Shown piece after piece: positions 29,420-38,540 of a DNA stretch of 64,000 nt (the first letter of the stretch is position 1; every line of letters starts with the position of its first letter). Made by a program: the position numbers and the translations under genes. The notes under the pieces are model-generated. The model did not search any database. It was given only the letters and a program-made list of their open reading frames with translations, and was not told where the DNA came from. The stretch covers positions 62,001-126,000 of the forward strand of contig MPDC01000001.1 of the NCBI GenBank assembly GCA_001874255.1, written 5' to 3'. The DNA is from Alphaproteobacteria bacterium MedPE-SWcel. Its GTDB lineage: Bacteria > Pseudomonadota > Alphaproteobacteria > Rhodobacterales > Rhodobacteraceae.

Positions 29420-29434
29420 GTTGCACGATGCAAC
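29420..29434. promoter_or_regulatory. Candidate MarR operator
   Basis: GTTGCA-CGA-TGCAAC, a perfect 6-bp inverted repeat with a 3-bp centre, lies 2 bp upstream of the ATG of the MarR-GNAT gene. Its size and symmetry fit a MarR dimer, and binding would block translation-proximal transcription of the gene itself. Confidence 0.6.
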
Positions 29435-29496
29435 TCTATGGAACGACCTGCAAGTCACAATGGGTTTCATGCTCGAAAATAAATTGTCAGGAGGGC

Positions 29497-29527
29497 TTGA
29501 GCTTCCAGTGACCGGAAGCCCTATATG
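29497..29527 (+). promoter_or_regulatory. CueR/HmrR-type copper-responsive promoter of copA
   Basis: The -35 TTGAGC (29497-29502) and -10 TATATG (29522-29527) are 19 bp apart, the overlong spacing typical of MerR-family promoters. The spacer carries the dyad GCTTCC-N7-GGAAGC (29501-29519), close to the known copper-regulator box CCTTCC-N7-GGAAGG. A MerR-type copper sensor encoded elsewhere should therefore switch on copA. Confidence 0.85.
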
Positions 29528-29530
29528 ATC

Positions 29531-29591
29531 CCTGTTCCCACCGGTCCCGACCTGCTCCGACCCGTCCCGACCTGTTCCCACCCGATACCGA
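29531..29591 (+). repeat. Three 20-bp repeats in the copA leader
   Basis: Units at 29531-29550, 29551-29570 and 29571-29591 share the form CCTGyTCCsACCsGTCCCGA. They lie between the copper promoter and the copA ATG at 29610, so they are transcribed in the leader. The plus strand is C-rich with few G runs. Confidence 0.85.
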
Positions 29592-29609
29592 CTGACCCGA
29601 GGCCCCGCC

Positions 29610-32072
29610 ATGTCCACTCCTGTCACTGCGACCCTTTCCATCGACGGCATGAGCTGCGCCAGTTGCGTTGGCCGGGTGGACCATGCCCTGACCGCGCTGC
29701 CGGGCGTTCGCCAGGTCGCGGTCAATCTGGCGACAGAGACCGCACAGGTCGAGGTCAAGGACAGGACCGACCTCCTGCGGGTCGATGCGGCGCTGCGCGA
29801 TCTCGGCAAACCCGCCCGCCACCAGAGCGTCACCCTCGCCATCGAAGGCATGAGCTGTGCCAGCTGCGTCGGCCGGGTGGAGCAGGCCTTGACGGCGGTG
29901 CCGGGCGTTCTGTCGGCAAAGGTCAATCTCGCCACCGAAACCGCGCAGCTCGACCTGCTGCAGGGGGTGGTGACACCGGCCGAGGCCGCCGCCGCCAGTA
30001 CCCGGGCGGGCTATCGCGCGCGCCCCGCCGCCCGGACCGAGACGGATGACAGGGCCACCCGCAAGGATCGCGAAGCGCGCGACCTGCGCCGTCAGCTCGG
30101 GCTGGCCGCCGCCCTGACCCTGCCGGTGTTTCTGCTGGAAATGGGCGGCCATATGATCCCGGCGCTGCATCACTGGATTGCTGCCACCCTGGGCACCCAG
30201 AACTCCTGGCTGCTGCAGGCCGTGCTGACCACGGCGGTGCTTCTGGGGCCGGGGCGGGTGTTTTTTGCTCGCGGGCTGCCGGCGCTGCGCAAGGGGGCGC
30301 CGGACATGAACAGCCTGGTGGCGGTCGGGGCAGGGGCGGCCTGGGCCTATTCTCTGGTCGCGACCCTGCTGCCGGGGCTGCTGCCCGAGGCGGTGCGCGC
30401 GGTCTATTTCGAGGCGGCGGCGATGATCGTGACGCTGATCCTGATGGGCCGCTGGCTGGAGGCCCGCGCCAAGGGCCGCACCGGGGCCGCGATCCAGGCC
30501 CTGATCGGTCTGCAGGCGCGACAGGCGCGGCGGCTGGCTCCGGACGGACAGCCCGAGGATGTGGAAATCGACGCCCTCGCGCCCGGCGACCGCATTCTGG
30601 TCCGCCCGGGCGAACGGATCCCGACCGATGGCACCGTCACCGACGGGGCGAGCCACGTGGACGAGAGCATGCTGTCTGGCGAGCCGCTGCCGGTGCAGAA
30701 AACGGCAGGCGGCGCCGTGACCGGCGGCACCGTCAATGGCACCGGCAGCCTGACGGTGACGGTCACCCGCACCGGCGCCGACACGACGCTGGCGCAGATC
30801 ATCCGCATGGTGGAGCAGGCGCAGGGGGCAAAGCTGCCGATCCAGAGCCTGGTCGACAAGGTGACCCTGCGCTTTGTGCCGGTGGTCATGGGGCTGGCGC
30901 TGCTGACGGTGGGCATCTGGCTCGCGGTGGGGCCGGAGCCCTCGCTGACCCATGCGCTGGTGGCCGGGGTGTCTGTCCTGATCATTGCCTGCCCCTGCGC
31001 CATGGGGCTGGCGGTGCCCACCTCGATCATGGTCGGAACCGGTCGGGCTGCGGAACTCGGGGTGCTGTTTCGCAAGGGCGACGCGCTGCAATCCCTGACC
31101 GAGGTCGATGTCATCGCCTTTGACAAGACCGGAACCCTGACCGAGGGCAAGCCGCAGCTGGTGGCGCTGCAGCCGACCGCCGGGTTCGAGCGCGAAGAGG
31201 TGCTGATCGCGGTGGCCGCCGTCGAGAGCCGCTCGGAACATCCCATTGCCCGCGCTCTGGTTCTGGCAGCGCAGGCCGAGGGGCTGCCCCTTGCCGAGGC
31301 TCGCGATTTTCAAAGCCTCACGGCGCGCGGTGTCCTGGCGACAGTGGATGGTCGCGAGATCCGGATCGGCAGCGCCCGGCTGATGGCCGAAGCGGGCATC
31401 GGCGTCGAGGCCCTGGCCTCCGATGCCCTGAGCCGCGCCGCGCGGGGCGAAACCGTCCTGTATGTGGCCATCGACGGGCATCTGGCGGCGCTGCTGGCGG
31501 TCGCCGACCCCGTGAAACCCACTACTGCGGCGGCGCTCAAAGCCCTGCGGGCCATGGGTCGGGACGTTGCCATGATCACCGGCGACGCCCCGGCCACGGC
31601 AGAGGCGATCGCCCGCGATCTCGGCATCACCCATGTGGTGGCCGGTGTCGCCCCCGACGGCAAGATCGCGGCGCTGGAGGATCTGCGCACGCGCGGGCGC
31701 AGGCTGGCCTTTGTCGGGGACGGTATCAATGACGCGCCCGCATTGGCGCGGGCAGACGTGGGCATTGCCATCGGCACCGGCACGGATGTGGCCATCGAGG
31801 CGGGCGATGTGGTGCTGATGTCCGGCGATCTCGGCGGCGTCGTCACCGCGCTGGATATCTCGCGCCGGGTGCTGCGCAATATCCACCAGAACCTCGGCTG
31901 GGCCTTTGTCTACAACGCCGCCCTGATCCCGCTGGCGGCGGGCGCGCTCTATCCGGCCTTCGGGCTCCTGCTGTCGCCCGTCTTTGCCGCTGCCGCCATG
32001 GCGCTGTCCTCGGTGTCGGTGCTCGGCAACGCGCTGCGTCTGCGCCGGATTGCGGCCCCCACCTCGGACTGA
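29610..32072 (+). CDS. copA: Copper-exporting P-type ATPase with two metal-binding domains
   Basis: P1B-1 ATPase of 820 residues that pumps Cu(I) out of the cytoplasm. Two N-terminal HMA domains carry GMSCASC (near residues 12-18 and 81-87). The membrane CPC motif is in [15 protein letters not shown]; the phosphorylation site is [11 protein letters not shown]; the nucleotide domain has SEHPIARAL; and [34 protein letters not shown] closes the P-domain. TGES appears as SGEP, the usual form in this family. The ATG at 29610 starts just before the first HMA. Expression should be copper-induced through the MerR-type promoter upstream. Confidence 0.96.
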   Translation: MSTPVTATLSIDGMSCASCVGRVDHALTALPGVRQVAVNLATETAQVEVKDRTDLLRVDAALRDLGKPARHQSVTLAIEGMSCASCVGRVEQALTAVPGVLSAKVNLATETAQLDLLQGVVTPAEAAAASTRAGYRARPAARTETDDRATRKDREARDLRRQLGLAAALTLPVFLLEMGGHMIPALHHWIAATLGTQNSWLLQAVLTTAVLLGPGRVFFARGLPALRKGAPDMNSLVAVGAGAAWAYSLVATLLPGLLPEAVRAVYFEAAAMIVTLILMGRWLEARAKGRTGAAIQALIGLQARQARRLAPDGQPEDVEIDALAPGDRILVRPGERIPTDGTVTDGASHVDESMLSGEPLPVQKTAGGAVTGGTVNGTGSLTVTVTRTGADTTLAQIIRMVEQAQGAKLPIQSLVDKVTLRFVPVVMGLALLTVGIWLAVGPEPSLTHALVAGVSVLIIACPCAMGLAVPTSIMVGTGRAAELGVLFRKGDALQSLTEVDVIAFDKTGTLTEGKPQLVALQPTAGFEREEVLIAVAAVESRSEHPIARALVLAAQAEGLPLAEARDFQSLTARGVLATVDGREIRIGSARLMAEAGIGVEALASDALSRAARGETVLYVAIDGHLAALLAVADPVKPTTAAALKALRAMGRDVAMITGDAPATAEAIARDLGITHVVAGVAPDGKIAALEDLRTRGRRLAFVGDGINDAPALARADVGIAIGTGTDVAIEAGDVVLMSGDLGGVVTALDISRRVLRNIHQNLGWAFVYNAALIPLAAGALYPAFGLLLSPVFAAAAMALSSVSVLGNALRLRRIAAPTSD

Positions 32073-32078
32073 GACGCG

Positions 32079-32104
32079 CGCCGGAGGCATATTGCCCCCC
32101 GGCG
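32079..32104. terminator. Possible bidirectional terminator between copA and the DnaJ-like gene
   Basis: CGCCGG (32079-32084) pairs with CCGGCG (32099-32104), with a further GG/CC inside. It fills the 39-bp convergent gap. There is no T-run, so termination strength is uncertain. Confidence 0.4.
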
Positions 32105-32111
32105 GCTGGCG

Positions 32112-32738
32112 CTATTTGAAGCTGCGGCTGTCCTTGACCTGATCCCAGGCCCACATGACTTCCTGCAACTGTTCTTCCTGGCTGCGGTCGCCCCCGTTCA
32201 TGTCAGGGTGCAGGACCTTGATGAGCTTCTTGTAGGCCTTGCGGATATCGGCCTTGGACCAATCGTCTTTTGCCTCGAGGATTTCCAGCGCGCGCCGTTC
32301 TGTCGGCGGCAGACGACGCCCGGCGGCCTGTCCGTTCTTGCCGGGGTTCTGGGTGGCATTGGCGCCGAGCACCTGATGCGGGTCCTCAATGCCAAGGCGG
32401 GCCCAGGCGCGGGCTTCTGGATCGCCCATCGGCTTTGTCTGCCGCTCCCAGACTTTGTCCTTGGAGGCCTGGGCGTTCAGCTCCGCCTCTGTGGTGCCTT
32501 CGAAGAAGTTCCATTTCTGATTATATTCGCGTACGTGCTGCTGGCAGAACCAGAAAAAATCATCAAGCACGTCCGGGGCTTTGGGCGCGCGGAACTTTCC
32601 GGCTTCTTCACAGCCCTCGTGATCGCACAGGCGAACGGAGGTTTCGGAGGCGCCAGACATGCTGCGCCGCCCCCGCGGATTCTTCTTCTTCGCGGAGCGG
32701 ATCGACATATCGAAACCAAAGGGATCGGATTTTGTCAT
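32112..32738 (-). CDS. J-domain (DnaJ-like) protein
   Basis: Protein of 208 residues with a C-terminal J domain from about residue 143 (RRALEILEAKDDWSKADIRKAYKKLIKVLHPDMNGGDRSQEEQLQEVMWAWDQVK), including the HPD tripeptide that stimulates DnaK. The N-terminal half is family-specific, with two cysteines in CDHEGCEEAGKFRAP and a CQQH that together could bind a metal. This form is common in Rhodobacterales as a small co-chaperone. Start at 32738. Client proteins unknown. Confidence 0.88.
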   Translation of the reverse strand: MTKSDPFGFDMSIRSAKKKNPRGRRSMSGASETSVRLCDHEGCEEAGKFRAPKAPDVLDDFFWFCQQHVREYNQKWNFFEGTTEAELNAQASKDKVWERQTKPMGDPEARAWARLGIEDPHQVLGANATQNPGKNGQAAGRRLPPTERRALEILEAKDDWSKADIRKAYKKLIKVLHPDMNGGDRSQEEQLQEVMWAWDQVKDSRSFK

Positions 32739-32855
32739 GCGGGAGCACCTTCTAGACGCATCTGTTCGACTCGGAGGCAGCAGTTTAGTCTAACAGTGGC
32801 GAGATAAAAGGGGGGCGGGCACAGTTTTATGAACAACAGGCGGAGTGATGCAGCA

Positions 32856-33110
32856 ATGAGCATGCGAACAGAAATCGAAACAACCCTTCAGAGGGCCTTT
32901 GAACCCAGTCATCTGGAGGTTCAGGATGACAGTGACAGCCATATCGGGCATGCGGGACATGATGGCGCCGGAGAGAGCCATTTCAACGTGGTGATCCGCT
33001 CTGAGGCCTTCAAGGGCATGAACCGGGTGGCGCAGCACCGCGCCGTGCACAAGGCATTGGGCGATATCGTGCCCCGGATACACGCGCTCGCATTGGATAT
33101 CGGCGCCTGA
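32856..33110 (+). CDS. BolA family protein
   Basis: Small protein of 84 residues with the BolA fold. MRTEIETTLQRAFEPSHLEVQDDSDSH is followed by GESHFNVVIRSEAFKGMNRVAQHRAVHKAL, which has the conserved RVxxHR segment. BolA proteins pair with monothiol glutaredoxins in iron-sulfur handling. I take the ATG at 32856 (MSMRTEIE) behind GGCGGAG; the ATG two codons later is also possible. No glutaredoxin gene follows: the next sequence is an IS-remnant region, which may have broken the usual bolA-grx neighbourhood. Confidence 0.9.
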   Translation: MSMRTEIETTLQRAFEPSHLEVQDDSDSHIGHAGHDGAGESHFNVVIRSEAFKGMNRVAQHRAVHKALGDIVPRIHALALDIGA

Positions 33111-33521
33111 CGGCATGACTGGCCTGCGACTGCGCGGCTTGCGAATCTGGTCAGTCTCGCATGTGGCGCAGCGGCAACTGCCGGGCGCGGTCTATGCTCA
33201 TGACTTCGGTAACGGGGCGGTCCGAGTCAAGGGATCTTGGGCAAACGAGTTGAGCCGCCAAAGCGGAACTTTTTGTTCGTCTTGTCCGTTGTGCTTTATC
33301 TTGCGGCTTTCGGTTGAGGCCCTTCGGATACATGCTTCGGTCCGTGGTCAACGCTTTGGTTGCCAACATGATTCTGGTTCGATGTAATTCCGATGTGCCC
33401 ATCTCATAGGCGTGCTTGACAGGCGTCAGCGACGGTCCAGACCACGGCATCATCGGGACCACGTCCCCGTGGGACCTCGAAAGCCTGCGATCAAGCAGGC
33501 AACGGGTGGAGTTTCATCCGG
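33111..33521. other. Unassigned stretch left of the IS remnants
   Basis: No frame here resembles a family I recognise. Base composition falls toward the IS region (about 33260-33400 is more AT-rich). The last 120 bp probably belong to the end of the degenerate IS110 copy, but terminal sequences could not be fixed. Confidence 0.4.
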
Positions 33522-33980
33522 TCAGGCAACTCTTGGCGCCGAATCGGGCCGGAAGGTTGCGCCATCGACCCCAATTCGATGGAGAATGACGGCAATCCGG
33601 CGCGCCAGAGCAACCATCGCAATCTTTCGGCCACGGCGTTGTGCCAGTTTTGCGCCCCATGTTCTCAGCCATGTCGACCTGCCACGGAAGAGTGCTCAGA
33701 CCTTCAGACCAAAGTTGCGAAGAAGCCCTCGCAGCGACATCTCCAGCGCGATCATGTTTTGCTGTATTGCTGTCCGCGCACTCAGAACAGCGCGGGTTTC
33801 TCGAGCCGAGACCGAATTGTAGTGAACCGGGCGGAACCAGCCGAGATGAAGCAGGCGCGCAATCCCCTCAGCATCGCGCCGAGCCGTCTTGGTCGGCATG
33901 GCTTGCAAAGCAGCTTTTCACCTGGCGTGTTTCCATCAGAACGGCATCGAGGCCGGCTTCGGTCAGTCCGCGATGCAGCC
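33522..33980 (-). pseudogene. IS110 family transposase remnant, internally deleted
   Basis: Pieces of one IS110-type transposase in order on the minus strand. The N-terminal piece reads HRGLTEAGLDAVLMETRQVKS (about 33908-33980). After a frameshift comes MPTKTARRDAEGIARLLHLG through SLRGLLRNFGLKV (33696-33900), covering part of the DEDD catalytic region. The C-terminal end RRGRKIAMVALARRIAVILH then leads to the stop at 33522. The Transposase_20 domain between FGLKV and RRGRK is missing. Frameshift plus deletion make it dead. Confidence 0.8.
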
Positions 33981-34691
33981 ATTGCGACAACGGTCCTTCG
34001 TGTGCTGCTCAGCACACGCAAGGCGTTGCTTAAGAAGGCGATGGATCTGGAAAATGAGACCCGTGGATTGTTGAAGATATTTGGCATCCGCATGCCCAAA
34101 ACAGTTTCGCATGGCAGTTTTGATGGCATTGTGCGTCCTATCATCGAAATGGATAATGGTCTGGCACATGCCCTTGTGCCGCTGCTTGATGCCAGGGTGG
34201 CGCTGTATGAGCATTCCCTGGAGATGGACCGGCGCGAAAAGCAGGCTGCCAGTCAGGATGAAGTTTACCTGAGACTGATGACGGTTCGCGGAGTTGGCCC
34301 AATCGCAGCACTGACATTTAAGGCAGCCGTCGATGATCCCGCTCGGTTCAAAAGATCCCGCACGCTGGGCGCGCATTTTGGACTTACTCCCCGGCGATAC
34401 CAGTCAGGAGAGCACGACAACCCTGGCCGCATATCAAAGGCTGGGGACAGTGACGCCGGTGCTGCACTTTACGCAGCGGGCAATGCGCTGCTCATGCGAA
34501 GTATGGTGCAATCGCAAATTAAGTCTTGGTTAATGCGTTTGATGCGTTTGATGCGTTTGATGCGTTTGATGCGTACCGAGGGCCGACGCCGTGCCGTCGT
34601 TGCTGTGGCTCGAAAGTTGGCCGTTTTACTGCATCGCATGTGGGTCGACGGAACGGAATTCCGTCCGGAACAATTGGGAAGAGGGGCATGA
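33981..34691 (+). pseudogene. IS110 family transposase remnant lacking its N-terminus
   Basis: C-terminal two thirds of a second, distinct IS110-type transposase: VLLSTRKALLKKAMDLENET at the left edge, then LMTVRGVGPIAALTFKAAVDD (the Transposase_20 helix-hairpin-helix core), FKRSRTLGAHFGLTPRRYQSGEHDN, and REGRRRAVVAVARKLAVLLH-like C-terminus to a stop at 34691. The N-terminal catalytic half is absent; the copy abuts the oppositely oriented IS110 remnant. A five-fold 9-bp repeat inside it encodes extra LMR triplets. Confidence 0.8.
34531..34575 (+). repeat. Five 9-bp repeats inside the IS110 remnant
   Basis: TTAATGCGT followed by four TTGATGCGT units, in frame with the transposase and giving Leu-Met-Arg five times, where relatives appear to have one or two. 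The copy number therefore probably grew after insertion. Confidence 0.9.
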
Positions 34692-34944
34692 CATAAATCG
34701 ACAAGTTACCAACCCTAACGGGGTTGTCCTCACCGGACGAGGTTTGCGGAAGAAGCCGAAAAAATTTGCTGCGCAGATTGAAGCGCGCCAGAAAGTGGGG
34801 CTCTCCACAGCCGATCCAACACATACTGCAGCGGCGCCATCTGAGCATCAATCAGACTGCGAAGAGAAGTGTGCCCCGGATGAGTGACAATGACCCGGAG
34901 AATAAAGAATAAGGAAAGCGAGCTTGACCCAAACACCCAATTGG

Positions 34945-35442
34945 CTGTCACATCCCGGCGGGAATATGGCTGTTTTTTGAACAACTCCGGCTTGATTTTG
35001 TGCCAGTCCTTCATCGCCTGCAACGGCGTCTTGCTGCCGAAGGTTGATTGCGGGAGCTGCTGGTTATAGAGCCAGTCGTAGCGGTGCAGAGTTGTCTCCA
35101 ATTCTTCGCCGGATCGAAAGTGGTGGCTTTGCAACACCTCCTCGATGCGGCCATTGAACCGCTCGACCATGCCGTTCGTCTGAGGCGACTTCGGCGGGGT
35201 CAGGCGATGCTCGATGTCGAGGGCGGCGTACAGCGTGACCAACTTGTGCGCGCCGGTCGCGGCGCGCTTGCGGAGGCCGAAAAGGCGGTCGGTGAACTCC
35301 TTGCCATAGCACGTCGGGAAGAAGCGCTGCTGAGAGGTTTTGGCCACGCGCGCAGCCAAGGTCGATGCGGGCTCTTCACTGGCCTGGATCGCCGCCCTTA
35401 TCTTGGCGTCGTCGTGGCCTGCTTGTGCAGATGGATCAGCAT
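34945..35442 (-). pseudogene. IS481 family transposase remnant
   Basis: The N-terminus MLIHLHKQATTTPK starts at 35442, then loses frame by one base and continues as IRAAIQASEEPASTLAARVAK. After a large internal deletion the C-terminal rve region follows: TDRLFGLRKRAATGAHKL, then IEHRLTPPKSPQTNGMVERFNGRIEEVLQSHHF, and finally PLQAMKDWHKIKPELFKKQPY. Normal ends in this group read PYYLPGCD; here a base change shifts the frame and the reading frame runs on. Clearly inactive. Confidence 0.82.
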
Positions 35443-35524
35443 GGTTGTGCCCCGTTCCGTATGCTCTTCAGAGCCGATCTTGCCTTGAAAAGCGCGGATC
35501 GCCGAGGGGAGATGTGATCATCCG

Positions 35525-36100
35525 GGACTGAACAAACAGAAAAGGAAGACCTTTGGGCTGCGGTCATAACGGGTTGCGGCGCGGCGCCAATCCTTGAGCT
35601 TCCCGAACATCCTCTCGATCCTGCTACGCCGTCGATAGGCGCGCTTGTCGTATCGAACGGCTCTGGGGCGCGATTTGCGCCCAGGGATGCAAGGTCTGAT
35701 GCCCTTGTCTTTCATGGCTTCTTTGAACCAATCCGCGTCATATCCTCGATCCGCCAGAAGCCAGTCTGCTTCGGGTAGGCTGCCCAGAAGTGCTTTTGCA
35801 CCGGGTAAACGCTGATCTGACCGGCGGTGATAAAGAGCCGGATTGAGCGACCATTGGTATCTGTGATGGCATGCAGCTTCGTGTTCATGCCCCCTTTTTT
35901 CTGCCCGATCAGACGTCCACGCCCCCATATTTCAGCCCCAAACTTGAGGCCGTGCGGTGCGATTTCAAAAAGGTCGCGTCAATCGAGATGGTCTTACTAT
36001 CAGGGATCTCATTGGCGAGGCCCGTCATGATGCGCGCAAACACCCCCATGTCGTTCATCGTTTCCACCGGTTAGAGGGCGTCTTGGGCGGGCCATATTCA
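35525..36100 (-). pseudogene. IS5 family (IS427-like) transposase remnant
   Basis: The first-frame part (about 36100-35930) reads NRWKR ... MGVFARIMTGLANEIPDSKTISIDATFLKSHRTASSLGLKYGG. The second-frame part (35920-35525) includes LPEADWLLADRGYDADWFKEAMKDKGIRPCIPGRKSRPRAVRYDKRAYRRRSRIERMFGKLKDWRRAATRYDRSPKVFL. IS427-type elements normally use two overlapping frames. Here the N-terminal half and the last residues (usually SAIALAATVIFWL) are gone, with extra frame breaks. The right end is cut next to the IS481 remnant. Confidence 0.82.
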
Positions 36101-36293
36101 GTGGGAGCAACTGGCCAACGTCAGCTGTTGATTTTGATTAATATTATGCCGATCAGAACACGTCTGTCATCCCCACGGGGCTAGCCACGGCTCTTCGGAA
36201 AGTAGGGTCGAAGCCGCATCATTTGATTGTCGCACAGCCAGAAGAGATTGCTCATAGGGCCCCGCCGCAGTTTGGGGATCGGGATCATACAGG

Positions 36294-36335
36294 ACTAGGC
36301 TCTTCAAGGGATTTAATGGGTCCTGAGCCTAGTCT
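36294..36335. repeat. Inverted repeat at the end of the DUF4177 gene
   Basis: GACTAGGCTC (36294-36303) and GAGCCTAGTC (36326-36335) form a perfect 10-bp inverted repeat with a 22-bp loop. It overlaps the stop codon of the minus-strand gene. It may act as a terminator or be the footprint of a mobile element. Confidence 0.6.
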
Positions 36336-36922
36336 TCGGGCGGGCCGCTGCGGCTGGCGCGGGCTTTCAGGGCGGCTGTCAGCCCGGACACCGGGCTCAA
36401 TTCCTCGACACCGTCGTCAGCCACCATACGGCGCGCACCGGGGCCCGGAACTGCCACGGCTTCGGGCGGGGCCTCCGGGTCGCCTGCGGTGGCGGTCAGC
36501 GGCGCGGGCTCGGGGGCGTGGTAGGCTTCCGGGGCCGCCACAGGGGAGGAGACTGCGGGGGAGGAGGCTGCGATCAGCTCGGCTTCGGGGTCGCTGGCCA
36601 CGGCCTCGGCTGGGGCGCCTGTGGCGGGCGGAACACTGGCCGTGGCGGCCAGGGGCAGTGCGGCGTGGCGGTCGTCGCTGGCGTGCGCGGTGAGGGCGCG
36701 GCGGAACACCAGCAGATTGCGCCAGGTGGTCTTGGTGCCCGTGAGGCCCGAGCGTTCTTCGGCCGGCAACATTTCGGCGCGCTGAAAGTCCCAGCCTTCG
36801 GCGGCCATGTCATTCAAGACGCTCTCTATCCCATTGGCAAAGCGCGCCTCGGGCGTCTTGACGCCGCGCGCCTTCTTGCCCCGATTGGGGGCGGGGACGA
36901 CTTTATACTCGTAGTTCTGCAT
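36329..36922 (-). CDS. DUF4177 domain protein with an Ala/Pro-rich tail
   Basis: Protein of 197 residues. Residues 1-75 fit the DUF4177 fold: MQNYEYKVVPAPNRGKKARGVKTPEARFANGIESVLNDMAAEGWDFQRAEMLPAEE, then WRNLLVFRR. The remainder is low-complexity Ala/Pro/Glu. The ATG at 36922 is chosen from the family start MxxYEYKVVPAP. Cytosolic, function unknown. Common in Rhodobacterales, usually with a variable tail as here. Confidence 0.8.
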   Translation of the reverse strand: MQNYEYKVVPAPNRGKKARGVKTPEARFANGIESVLNDMAAEGWDFQRAEMLPAEERSGLTGTKTTWRNLLVFRRALTAHASDDRHAALPLAATASVPPATGAPAEAVASDPEAELIAASSPAVSSPVAAPEAYHAPEPAPLTATAGDPEAPPEAVAVPGPGARRMVADDGVEELSPVSGLTAALKARASRSGPPED

Positions 36923-36998
36923 CTGGTGTTCCTGTGCGGCCCTTTCGGGCAATGTAGCAGCTTGGTGGGTGAACGAAAGAGACCTATGAGACGGCAGA

Positions 36999-38285
36999 TT
37001 ACTCCGATGCGATGGCCGTGCGGCCCTGCTCCGCCGCGCGGTCTGCCAAAGTCAGGCACATCCGGGTTGCAAGGGCCATATCCTGAACCGAAATCCACTC
37101 CAAGGGGCCATGAATGCATTGCATGCCGGTAAAGATATTCGGCGTCGGCGTCCCCAGCTCTGTCAGACGCGAGCCATCGGTGCCACCGCGAATCGGAACC
37201 GAAACCGGGTCAATGCCGAGATCCCGACAGGCCGCGCGGGCCAGATCGACCGGGGTCATGTCGTTTTCCAGCCAATAGCGCATGTTGCGGTATTGCGGTG
37301 TGATCTCGCAGCTGATCGCCGCCCGCGGCTCGCCGGCCTGCACCGCGTCGCAGACGCTGCGCAGCAACGTGCCCTGTCGGGCCAGCCCCTCCCGTTCGAA
37401 ATCCCGCAGAATGAAGCGGATCTCCATCTCGGAGGAGCCGCCGACCATATCGGTGGCGTGCAGAAAACCCTCGCGGCCGTCGGTGACCTCGGGCGTGAGC
37501 GTCGCCTGCGGCAGGGTCTGGATGATCTTCGCGGCAAGGTGAATGGCGTTAACCATCTTGCCCTTGGCGAGACCCGGGTGGATCGAGACTCCGGTGATCC
37601 GGACCACCGCGCGATCGGCAGAAAAGCTCTCATACTCTATTTCTCCCACCTTGCCGCCGTCCAGCGTATAGGCGAAATCGGCCCCCAGATCCTGTGTCAG
37701 CCGCGGGTCGACGCCGCGGCCGATCTCCTCGTCGGGGGTGAAGGCCAGCCGGATCGGGCCGTGGCGCAGGCCGGGCGTTTGCAGCAGGTGCTCGGCCATG
37801 GTCATGAGGATGGCCACGCCGGCCTTGTCATCCGCGCCCAGAAGCGTCGTGCCCGAGGCGGTAATCAGGTCATGCCCGACCTTGGTGGCCAGATAGGGAT
37901 GCTCGGCCGGAGACAACACCAGCTGCGCATCATCGGGAAAGGTGATGTCGCCGCCATTGTACCCTTTGATCACCCGCGGCTTGACCCCGGATGCGTTGAA
38001 CTGCGGGGCCGTGTCCACATGGGCCAGAAAACCGACGGTCGGCCCCTCCGCTGTGCCGGGCAAGGTGGCCAGGACGACGCCGTAGTCGGTCAGCTCCACA
38101 TCCTCGGCCCCCAATTCCGTCAGCTCATCCCGCAACAGGGTCAACATGTCGAGTTGGATTGCCGTGCTGGGGGCGGAGGCGGAATTCTCGTCGCTCTGAC
38201 TGTCGATGGCCGCATAGCGCAGCAGCCGGGTTTCGAGTGCCGCGTCGAACTGTTGCGACATGTCGGGGCAAAGGTCATTGGTCAT
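36999..38285 (-). CDS. pepT: Peptidase T (tripeptidase)
   Basis: Zinc aminotripeptidase of the M20 family, 428 residues, removing the N-terminal residue from tripeptides. Metal site segments: GFLAHVDTAPQ (H89, D91), LLGADDKAGVAILM, FTPDEEIGRGVD, and the late GGTDGSRLTELGTPTPNIFTG. The dimerisation/lid domain includes SIHPGLAKGKMVNAI. The ATG at 38285 follows a GGAG site and is preferred over a longer upstream frame. It lies downstream of gatB on the same strand but a terminator separates them. Confidence 0.95.
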   Translation of the reverse strand: MTNDLCPDMSQQFDAALETRLLRYAAIDSQSDENSASAPSTAIQLDMLTLLRDELTELGAEDVELTDYGVVLATLPGTAEGPTVGFLAHVDTAPQFNASGVKPRVIKGYNGGDITFPDDAQLVLSPAEHPYLATKVGHDLITASGTTLLGADDKAGVAILMTMAEHLLQTPGLRHGPIRLAFTPDEEIGRGVDPRLTQDLGADFAYTLDGGKVGEIEYESFSADRAVVRITGVSIHPGLAKGKMVNAIHLAAKIIQTLPQATLTPEVTDGREGFLHATDMVGGSSEMEIRFILRDFEREGLARQGTLLRSVCDAVQAGEPRAAISCEITPQYRNMRYWLENDMTPVDLARAACRDLGIDPVSVPIRGGTDGSRLTELGTPTPNIFTGMQCIHGPLEWISVQDMALATRMCLTLADRAAEQGRTAIASE

Positions 38286-38489
38286 GGGGGCTCCTGATGT
38301 TGGCGGCAAGATTGCGGAGGGCCGATGGGAGGTCAAGGCGGCGGGCGCATGTTTTGCGCCGCGCTCATGCTGCGCAGGAGCCACATTGCGAAATTACGGC
38401 GAACGCCATGGCTGTTTCACGATGATCATGCGATCGGCAGTCCCGATCTCATTGCCACCACAGGCAAAACCAGTAGGGGGCGCAGATGC

Positions 38490-38515
38490 AAAAAGGGCGA
38501 CCTCCGTGGCCGCCC
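38490..38515 (-). terminator. Rho-independent terminator of gatB
   Basis: On the minus strand GGGCGGCC pairs with GGTCGCCC (one G-U pair) across a 5-nt loop, followed directly by TTTTT. It lies 25 nt after the gatB stop. Confidence 0.9.
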
Positions 38516-38540
38516 CTGGGTCTCTCGGATCTGCCGGAGG

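Noticed and set aside
33151-33462. Open frames on both strands after bolA
   Set aside because: Neither resembles a known protein and the region adjoins degenerate IS sequence.
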